Positions 26,748-36,500 of a DNA stretch of 42,248 nt are shown one piece after another. This DNA is from Christensenellaceae bacterium (GTDB lineage Bacteria > Bacillota > Clostridia > Christensenellales > DTU072): positions 1-42,248 of the forward strand of contig JAIRKT010000117.1 of NCBI GenBank assembly GCA_031259965.1, read 5' to 3'. The position numbers were made by a program, and so were the translations under genes. Below the pieces are notes generated by a model that did no database searches, was not told where the DNA came from, and saw only the letters and a list, made by a program, of their open reading frames with translations. How positions within the stretch are numbered: the first letter of the stretch is position 1; every line of letters starts with the position of its first letter.

Positions 26748-28196
26748 ATGAACTATCGCATGACTGCATATATTTTAGGGCTAATAGCCGCTCTAGAAGG
26801 CATTTTGCTAATCATTCCATTTGTAATTGCATTGTCTTTAGGCGAAAGTACAACATATTTTGCATTTGCAATAACTATAGGTATATTGTTAGTTTATGCG
26901 ATACCATTTATTATAAAAAAGCCTAAGGATACTTCGTATAGAGCGAGAGGGGGATTTGTTGTTGTTGCGCTTGCCTGGATTCAATTATCGGTTTTTGGCG
27001 CTATGCCATTTGTGATTAGCGGAATCATTCCAAACGTTATAGAGGCTTTTTTTGAATCTGTATCTGCATTTACTACAACAGGCATAACAATGTTAAAAAA
27101 TCCAGATAGTCTCCCTAAATCATTGGTTTTTTGGCAACTTATATCCCAATGGATAGGAGGCATGGGAGTGCTGGTTTTCATGGTAGCGATAATACCAAAA
27201 AACGAACCAGCTTCAGTTCATCTACTCAAAGCGGAGACACCTGGCCCACAGTTTGGTAAGATTGTTAGTAAGTTGAAATTTTCGGCACGCATATTGTATG
27301 CCATATATATAGCATTGACATTGTTGCTGGTTGTGCTGTTACTTGTGGGAGGCTCTTCAGTTTTTGATAGTTTTACACTAGCATTTGGGACTGCGTCTAC
27401 AGGTGGGTTTTTATATAAAACAACTAGTCTTGCATTCTATGACAATATTTATTTTGAAACAATAATAACAATTTTCATGATCATATTTGCAATTAATTTC
27501 AATTTATTTTATTTTGTATTAATTGGACATTTAAAGCAAGCTATTAAAAATGAGGAATTGAGATGGATGATTTCAATAATAGTATTTGCAACTTTAGTGA
27601 TAACTATAGTTAATTTTACTGAAAACGTCTATAATACTTTTAGCGAGTCATTCAGATATTCGATTTTTCAAGTGGTATCGATGACATCATCTAGTGGCTA
27701 TTTAACAACGGATTTTTCGCAGTGGCCAGCATTTTCTCAAACTCTTCTCATTTTATTAATGTTTATTGGCGGCTCATCATCATCTGCGGCTGGTGGACTT
27801 AAAGTTTCAAGACTTGCTATTCTAGTTAAAACAGGTGTGTGTGATACAAAGAAAAGCATATCCCCACGCGCGGTAGCCAGCGTTAAAATGGACGGTAGAC
27901 TGGTTTCAAATACAATAACAGCAAGCGTTGCTAATTATTTTGGAATGTATATGTTAATCATTCTAATGTCATGGCTTCTGCTATCGATAGATTCAAATTT
28001 TGATGTATATAGCAACTTTACTGCGGCCGTTTCAACAATGAACAATATGGGGCCAGCGGTAGGCGCAAATGGAATGGTTCATTTTTCAGATTATTCTATT
28101 TTTTCAAAACTTGTTCTGGTAGCTAATATGCTGATAGGCAGATTGGAAATATTACCAATAATTTTATTAGTTAATCCAAAGTCATATTTGCGATAA
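26748..28196 (+). CDS. trkH: Trk potassium channel subunit TrkH
   Basis: Pore-forming subunit of 482 residues with the repeated helix-pore-helix units of the Trk/Ktr family. The four selectivity-filter-like segments are visible: FTTTGITM, STGGFLYK, SSSGYLTT and NNMGPAVG, each with the conserved glycine. GGAG overlaps the trkA stop. It forms a two-gene unit with trkA and converges on the surface-protein gene 60 bases downstream, where I see only a weak hairpin. Confidence 0.94.
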   Translation: MNYRMTAYILGLIAALEGILLIIPFVIALSLGESTTYFAFAITIGILLVYAIPFIIKKPKDTSYRARGGFVVVALAWIQLSVFGAMPFVISGIIPNVIEAFFESVSAFTTTGITMLKNPDSLPKSLVFWQLISQWIGGMGVLVFMVAIIPKNEPASVHLLKAETPGPQFGKIVSKLKFSARILYAIYIALTLLLVVLLLVGGSSVFDSFTLAFGTASTGGFLYKTTSLAFYDNIYFETIITIFMIIFAINFNLFYFVLIGHLKQAIKNEELRWMISIIVFATLVITIVNFTENVYNTFSESFRYSIFQVVSMTSSSGYLTTDFSQWPAFSQTLLILLMFIGGSSSSAAGGLKVSRLAILVKTGVCDTKKSISPRAVASVKMDGRLVSNTITASVANYFGMYMLIILMSWLLLSIDSNFDVYSNFTAAVSTMNNMGPAVGANGMVHFSDYSIFSKLVLVANMLIGRLEILPIILLVNPKSYLR

Positions 28197-28256
28197 ATGC
28201 ATATAGAAACTAGAAATAAAGTGGTCAAAGCTATTGAGGGCTTTAAATTTAGATTG

Positions 28257-30509
28257 CTAAAAGGCTGAGGATTTAACGCGTTTTTTGTGCCATACTATCA
28301 AAAGTATTATTATGAGTAAAGCAAGTGCCCCTATTACAAAACCCCACCACATTAAAAGAGAATTACCATCTATGCTGGTTAGAGCAAAATAACCATCTTC
28401 ATATAAAGTAAAAGAGAAATAATCGTCTTTCATAGTAATTGTTTGTTCAATAAATTTACCATCTTTCTTTGTTATAATGCGTACGCTGTCATCATTGTTA
28501 TAACCTTCTAATTGAATTCTAACTGAAACAGGACTACTAAGTGCTATTAGGGATTCACCATCCAAAATTTCAATTTTGTAAAGTTTGTCAATATTGCGGA
28601 CGATTGTGCTCTCATAGTCAGAATCGTTTGATTGAGTTGCATCAGTTATAATAATAGTTGCATTAGGCACAATTCCTTTTGGTAGTTCCAAAATAGCTGT
28701 TATATTGGGTGTGCTTGTAGTGAGTTCAACAGCGTTTATAGTTACAGTAGTAAACCTTGAATTTGGTGCAAGAAAATTATCAGATTCGTCTGAGTAGATT
28801 TCTACATTATATACTCCAGGATAAGTAAACGAATTTGAACTAGCAACATTGTTTATTTTAAACTTAATTAGAGAATCACCAGATGTAGTTACATCAATAG
28901 ATTTAGGCAAACCATCGTAAACAAAAAGATATGAAGAGTTTGCGCTTAAGATAGGAACCGCTTTTTGTATAATAGCTCTAACTGATGTTAGAGAGGTTGG
29001 ATCTATAGAATAATTTGATGAATTCAAATAATCAGAGCCTACATATAGATCATATGATCCCGCATTAATAAAGGTTCTATTCTGATCAGCTCTAATAGAG
29101 AGATTAATTTCATTGTTGGAAAGATCAAATATTAGCGCAAGTATTTTTGAAATTTGATTTGACCCATCGTATATCAAATTTATATCAATTACGCCACCAT
29201 CGAAAATGGTTGCTATGTTCTTGTTGCCATCTAAAAACGTATACCAATTCACAATGCGAGGAAGTGGTGTGATCTGGAAACTAATAGTATTTGGTTCTGT
29301 ACTCTCGTAGGAGTCCTCAAAAACAAAATTAGAACTGCTAGATAAAGCTTTCGCTTTATGTGTTCCTACATTAGTTCCTCCATAATTTATGTCATCTGAC
29401 AATGTAGCATAATTAACATCTCGATAAAAAGCTTGTGGAGTTGGGAATTGGCGGTTACCATTGTATACTATAGATAATGAGGATTCTGGAGAATATTCAA
29501 CCCAGGATAGTTGTATTTTGAGTGGTGATATTTGGAATGGTTGTGTGGCGTTCGACAAAGTATAGTTGCGAAAAATTTTAGCATCTGCATCTGGATTAAC
29601 AGATGCTGTTGAGATATAATTAACACCGTCAGGATTAACGTCAATGTTTGGCGTAGTTAAAACGGAGATGCTTGACGAGCCATCAATTTGTAAAGTGGTA
29701 GCTGTGGCTTTAGGAGATATTGGGTCGCCTGTATAAGTCAATGTTATTTTACCATCCACCATGTCTTCATCCCAATTAACGGGAACGCTGCACTTTGTAA
29801 TAGTAAATGTTTTTGTGGTATATGACGGATTGACCGCATAGTTTGGATCTGTTGAAGAAACCGTCGCTTCATAGTTTTCACCTTGTATGGATGCATCTGT
29901 GGCTGTACCCGTCACTGAAAGAGGAATTTGGTAGTAAATTTGATTGCCATCAGGATCAACCTCATACATATTTGAATCAAACGCATAGGCAGTAGGACCT
30001 TGTGGGGTGCCATTATATACAAAAGATGTAGAACCCCAGGAAACATTAGTTAGTTTTGGAGTGATGGTTGGATGTAGTGTTACATCTGATACAATAGAAG
30101 TATTATTGTCAAAAGTAACTTTGACTTTATAATATCCTGATTCGCTTACTTCGTATAAATTTAATGTATATTCTTCTAAATCACTTATTTCAAAGTTAAA
30201 AGTGCCATCCTGGGTGTCGCTTTTTGCCCATTTAATAGAAACTATAGTACCAGATATGGCAAGAACATTATAGCGAATATAATTTTGTTCACTATTAAAT
30301 GAAGGTTTTCCATAGTTGGTTGTAGCTTCATGCAAAGGGGCTGTGACAGTGCTAGTTGCCCCTGAGACTAAGCATGAAATACCAAAGCTTTCATTTGCTG
30401 CTCTCGCTATGGGTTTTGCTGGCAGTATGTTTATCGCAATTAAACTCGCTATAAACACAACAAGTGCAAACAAGATAGATAGAATGAATGATTTAATTTT
30501 GAAATTCAT
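28257..30509 (-). CDS. Membrane-anchored surface protein with MBG/Ig-like repeats
   Basis: A 750-residue exported protein with a signal peptide (about 1-38: basic start, hydrophobic core, AKPIARAAN), a long Ser/Thr/Asn-rich ectodomain and a C-terminal anchor LLMWWGFVIGALALLIIILL followed by a basic tail. The ectodomain holds tandem modules with recurring VYNG/TYTGDP...P.A phrases and Y..T..S..P.....NY blocks, which is the pattern of MBG (bacterial Ig-like) repeats of adhesins. No LPXTG is present. No good ribosome site precedes the ATG. It lies 83 bases after the giant lipoprotein gene on the same strand and may be co-transcribed with it. Confidence 0.8.
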   Translation of the reverse strand: MNFKIKSFILSILFALVVFIASLIAINILPAKPIARAANESFGISCLVSGATSTVTAPLHEATTNYGKPSFNSEQNYIRYNVLAISGTIVSIKWAKSDTQDGTFNFEISDLEEYTLNLYEVSESGYYKVKVTFDNNTSIVSDVTLHPTITPKLTNVSWGSTSFVYNGTPQGPTAYAFDSNMYEVDPDGNQIYYQIPLSVTGTATDASIQGENYEATVSSTDPNYAVNPSYTTKTFTITKCSVPVNWDEDMVDGKITLTYTGDPISPKATATTLQIDGSSSISVLTTPNIDVNPDGVNYISTASVNPDADAKIFRNYTLSNATQPFQISPLKIQLSWVEYSPESSLSIVYNGNRQFPTPQAFYRDVNYATLSDDINYGGTNVGTHKAKALSSSSNFVFEDSYESTEPNTISFQITPLPRIVNWYTFLDGNKNIATIFDGGVIDINLIYDGSNQISKILALIFDLSNNEINLSIRADQNRTFINAGSYDLYVGSDYLNSSNYSIDPTSLTSVRAIIQKAVPILSANSSYLFVYDGLPKSIDVTTSGDSLIKFKINNVASSNSFTYPGVYNVEIYSDESDNFLAPNSRFTTVTINAVELTTSTPNITAILELPKGIVPNATIIITDATQSNDSDYESTIVRNIDKLYKIEILDGESLIALSSPVSVRIQLEGYNNDDSVRIITKKDGKFIEQTITMKDDYFSFTLYEDGYFALTSIDGNSLLMWWGFVIGALALLIIILLIVWHKKRVKSSAF

Positions 30510-30592
30510 ATTTTTAGTAAAGGACGATCTTAATAAATAAACCTATTAATATTTTCGTCATTTCTCCCATTTTTTTAATCTTACAAATTTAG

Positions 30593-33500
30593 TTAACTAA
30601 TTACCATTACTAAAACTGGCGTAGACGCAGATTGCATTTTAATACGATCCCATAAGGAGGGCCAATCCTTAGTACCATCAGCTTCTGTTGTTATGGATAT
30701 TAGTGAAAGGCAACCATTAAAAATAAATTGAGAAGCACTAACCTTTTTAAAAGCAGAATATTGATCAGAATCTTCAATACTGAAGGTAGCTAGTCTTGAG
30801 GAATTAGAAAAAGCATATTCTCCAATAGTAGCAGGGTTGTAGTTGGAAACGGTGAGTTTAAAAGACTCCAAATTCTGCATGTTAGAGAAAGCATACTTTT
30901 CAATATTGAAGTCTGTAACAGAGATGGTGGTTAATGATTCTACACCCGCAAAAGCATAAGGAGCAATTATTTTAGTTTTAGTGACAGATTCTAGTGACAA
31001 ATCAAGAATGGCATTTGTTCCTAAATATTTTAAAATATAGTAGTTTTCTCCATCTTCGTAATAAAGATATGAGGTTTCTTTGTTTGGTGTTATATTTTGA
31101 TGGACAGCTACATTATCATCAAAACCATTCTCCCAGTTTATTGTTTTGTCGCTAGCAATAGTAATTACAAGATTAGGTGTTTCTGCAAATGCTAAATTAG
31201 AAATTTTGGTAATGGTTGGTAAACTAATAGCTCTTAGAGGAGTTCCAGAAAACACATAAGGAGCCATTTCAAAAGAATAACCAGCACCTGTGAGATCAAT
31301 ATAAGTTTCATCTGTAGTGAGTTTAACCATTCGTCTAGCGGCCATATCAACATTAAAATAGTAGTAGGTGTAATTTGAAGATGATGTTTCTTCAACCATA
31401 GTTAGGGCAGAATAACCCTTATACCATTCGTGATCTGACGTCTTGTCGTATTGGACTGTATAATCATCAGCATACCACACAGTGAGACCTTTATTGTTAT
31501 CAAAAGCAGTGCTTGCAATGCTTGTTATATTACCATCTATTTTAATCCATGCCATATTTTTGTTAGCGAAGGCATATTCGCCAATAGCTGTGATCAATTT
31601 GCCACTATACGAATTAGGAATAGTTAAATAATTTTTTCCACTATATCCAACCAAAGTGTATGTGTTATCTGAATTTAAGACATATGCGAAATCTGAATCA
31701 AATATAATTTCAGAAGAATTTTTCCAAACTGCGTTTGTCTCACTCCACGAATTACTCCATCCAGATGGTTTGCTTGAGTAATCTACGTAAATGGTTAGAT
31801 AGGGATTTGAAGCAAAGGCATATTCGCCAATCGCGGTTACCTCTTTGATAGTGATTTTTAATAAAGAAGAGGCGCCTGCAAACGCATAAGGAGCTATAGC
31901 TAATAGATTATCTAAGGACAACTCATTATCAACTTTTAATATAGGGTATTGTAGTAGTGTGTTATTAGAATAGAGTATGTCATTAGCAACAGAATAGTAT
32001 AATGAGTTTGAAATTGAGAATCTAGTAACACCCGCATAAGCAAAAGCTGCAACACCTATTGATTTAACAGAATCAAGAGTTGCTTCTCCTATGTACATAA
32101 CTCTGAAAAATGCGCGTGCTCCTATGTTGGTTATATTGCCCGGAATAGTTAATGAAAGCGAAGTGCATTCTTCAAACGCACTGCCCGAAATAGATTCGAC
32201 ACTTTCCATGGCATTGACACGCGCCAAATTAACGGCATTTTTAAATGCTCCAGCTTCTATAGTTTTAATGTAATGTGTTAGTGTAACTTCTCTTAAAGAG
32301 GTTGCATCAGCAAACAAGCCCGCAGAAACTGATGTTAAATAAGTGTTATTGTTAAATGAGATTGATAACAAAGTTGATATATCAGCAAACGCAAAAACAC
32401 CAATGCTTTTTAGTGACGCGGGAATTGTAATAGTTGTTAACTTCAAATTCCTGTAGAAAGCATAATCACCAATTTCGACTATGTTTGCTAGATTGAATTG
32501 TAAGTTGATACAATTATAAAAAAGGCCTTTTGGAATTTTATTATCAGGAATTTGTGATGTAAACGCTGATAGAGATCTGCAACCACTAAACGCATATTCG
32601 CCCAAACTTGATATGGAAGGCAGTATAATTGAAGTTAGTTTTATAAGATTTGCAAAAGCATATTTTCCTATGGTGAGTTGCTGCCCAGACTGAATAAATG
32701 TTATAGTGTCGAGAGCGGATAGATTTGCAAAGGCATAATCTGGTATTTTTGTTATACTAGCTGGCAGTGTGATAGATGTTAGAGATGTGCAACCTTGTAT
32801 AGCATCAGCAAATTCAGTAATGGTTGCGTTTATCGTTAGTGATGTAAGTGTTTTTGACCCTGCAAACATGCTGCCTATAGATACTACCTGGAAGGGATTG
32901 TTTTCATCTGCTGGATTTGCAAATGAAACTGGGATTGTAACCGAAGTAGCGTTACCTATGTATGAAGTTATATATGCCTGCCCGCCTGAGACAAAAAATT
33001 TGAAATTGTCATCATCACTTTGCATGCCTGTGTAAGTTTCAAATTGTAAACCAGCATTCCATCCTGATTCCCAAGTGGACAAAACCCCACCTTGTAATTG
33101 TAACTTAACTTTTTCAGCAGTATTTGCAATGTCAGTATCAATATTAGAAAACGAGTTTTTGTAAATGTGAGTAATAATTGATGGAATTGTAATCACACGG
33201 ATAGGGGAATTCGCTGATAAAGCATCAAAAGCATAATTATCAATAGCAGTTAAAGGTACATATTCTATTGACCCAGCCGATAAAGGCATGGACAGTGGTA
33301 TTTCAATAGTTGTCACATCAGTAATTAAACTAGCAGAATTTAAGCCAATAATAGTTATGATACCATGGTTTACAATATAATAGAAGTTGTTGAATTCTAA
33401 AATATCCGATTCTTTAACATTTGTGTAAATTATTGAATCAGGGAAAAGTTGAGAATAGCTGGTGTCTAAATCATCTTCGACAAGAATACGCATTCCAACA

Positions 33501-36500
33501 TATGATAAGTTGAAAGCCTCTTTTGATATTTTACAGCCTGCACTAATCAGGAGTATATTAATGTTTGTATCAGAAAATGCATTGGGTAGAATTAATTCTG
33601 TAGTATTTTCAAGCGATAATTTGTAGCTGTCTGAAGCAGGTGTTGTTACTTTGGATAAAACCTTCAATTTATCATCATTTGAATAATAACCAGATATGCC
33701 TGTATCCTTTTCCTTGTATTCTAAACTAAAGAATAAATTAGAAGTTTTTGGTGCTTGATTATATAGAGTATAACTAGAATCAGAACTTTTAAACAAAACA
33801 ACAGCGTCTTGAGCTAGAGAATTCAACAGTCCAATGAAATAGCCCGAAGTTGGTTGAATGATTAGAGTATTGATTTTTGATATAGAACTTCCCAGTGGGT
33901 CGATTATTCCAATAACATTGCGAGAGTTAATACTAGATGGTATTGTAAGAGACCCATTAGCATTAGCAACATAAGTAGAGCTTGCGCCGACAATAATCGC
34001 AGAAGAGGAATCGATTGAATAATAGTTAAAAGTATTAGTTATAACAAAGTCATCAGTTCTAGTTGTTATTTTATTAGAGAGTTCCCAGCCAGGAGTCTGA
34101 GAATATGCTTGCAGAGTAACACTGACGTCTACTGCATCCTGTGGGAATGTGTGCACCTTCCATGGTACTTCAATGGCCGTAATAGTGGTTGTTGTTCTTT
34201 TGAATGCTCCGCTAGCAATAATTGTTATATTATCTGGTATAGAAGGTTGCGAATTGGATCCTTGATAATCTACTAAAACATAATCAGATCCTTTAGTAAA
34301 ATAATAAAAAGAGTCTGTACTATCTAAATTAGTAGAATAGGCATTAGCAGGAGCATGTCCTGAAAAAGAAACATTACCATTGAAATAAATAATCAGAGCG
34401 TTATTTGAAGAAAAAGCTTCGCTACTTATGCTTATTGGAGTATATCTATCAATAGTTAAGCGCATAATAGAAAAAGTGTTAAATGCTTGTTCAGAGACAC
34501 TAGATATTGTGAAACCTGTTGTATTATCAGGCAAAACTAAAATGTTTCTAGTTGTTACTGCTCGAAGTAATTCGCCAGATAGAGTGTAGTAATAGTTAAC
34601 ATTATCGTATGTGTATTTTGTTGGTTGAGTGCTTTGGACCGAGACAGATAAAGATTTATCAATAAAATACGCAGCTTGAGAATTATTGCTGGCAGCTACC
34701 ACTAATTCATTATGCCACTTAAAAGAGTTAATCAGTGCAATATTGTCGCCTACAAACAAATATTGAAAACTAGCAGATTGTGCGTTGACAACATTGAATG
34801 CATTAATTACAGCTTTTATTGTTTTGGAAGCAACCATATCAACTGTTATTGAAAAATCTGTATCACTACCTGTGTATCCTACTATATAAATGTTATTATC
34901 AATCTCATAATAATCTATTGCGAGAGAGGGGTGTTTATTAAGATTTCTGTTTGGAAATTCTATAGAAACCATACTACTAGTATCTGTAATGTTCCATAGT
35001 GAGTTCCATGTGTCCAATGTAACAGCATTCATTATGTTTATAGTTGCATCGCTTGTGCAGCCATAAAATAAAAACCCACCGATTGTTTTGGTGTCGTAGA
35101 GGTAGAGATCTGTAACACTTGATCCAGCAAAAGCACCATCTCCAAATCCAGTATAAGTATAATTAATACTTTGGTTATTACTATGAAAGTCAGTTGCTAT
35201 GCCAGCATATTTTGTTATAATATAGTTGTTACTACCATCATTTAAAAAGTAAATATCATTAGAAAGAATAATGTTAGACTCATTAGATACGTTGTTATAA
35301 TAAAATTTGGTAGGCTGGGCACCATTGTAGTTTCCAATTACGTAAACCACTACCGAGTCTGAATTGTAAAAAGCCGACATTGATATGTAAGAAGGCGCAG
35401 TTTTAAAAATTACAGTATGTAGGGATGGACAATTTTCAAAGGCGTTATCTTCAACTGAGAGTTGTGATGCGATCGAAATTTTTTCAAGCAAGCGATTATT
35501 TGCAAAAGCAAAACTTGAAATTTTAGAGATTGTTGTATTATTAATTTTGCTGTCAATATCTAATTCGGATGAAGTACCGACATATCCAATAATAGAGGCA
35601 CTAGAGTCTTCAATTTTATACACAAGATCTGTAGCACTGTCAACACGCGCATTCCAAACCACAGATGCGGTTGCACTCCAATCAGATGCAAAGCCAGATT
35701 GTGCTCCTATTCCTGACATATAAATTATAGCATCATTACTAATGTTAAGAAAAGCATTAGCACCTATAGATAAAAGAGAAGCGGGGAGATATACATATTT
35801 CAGATCAGAGCAACCTTCAAAAGCATTAGCTCCAATTGTAGAAATCCCCAGATTAACGCCAGCAAAAACACCTCTTAAGGCTTTTGCGTTTTTGAATGCG
35901 CCGCTAGCAATAGTAGTTATCCCAGATCCTAGAGTAAGTTCGCATAAAACACTTTCTTCAAATGCACCGCTAGCAATTTCAGTGATAGTAGATGGAATTA
36001 TTATCTGTGTAACAACTGTGTCGCGTTTGAAAGCATCAACATCTATAGAGGTAACCGGGAGTTGATTTTGATAGGAGGGAATAGTTATTATAGACTCACT
36101 GCCATTATAACCTTTTACGCTCATACTTTTACCATCCGAACTAATTATAAAAATTAATCCAGTGCTTCCAGGTTTAGTCCAGATAGCAGTTAATTCTATA
36201 TCACCAGCATATCCCCACGTTGAGGTAGGGGTATATACCAAACCCTTTAAATCCCAATATGCTAAAATATAAGATTCATAGAATACGGAGATATTCTCTA
36301 TAATACTAGATATAGGATCCCCATACCTAATTTCAATGTATTTCTTGTTACCATCTGTTTTTATGTTATCAGCAGTATTGATATATGAATTATCCGTAGT
36401 AATTCCATCTGACAGGAAGACTTTATAAGTAATAAAGGAAAATTTAGCATAAAACACAATGGATGTCGGTTTGGAAACATCGAGCTGAGGATTATCATAT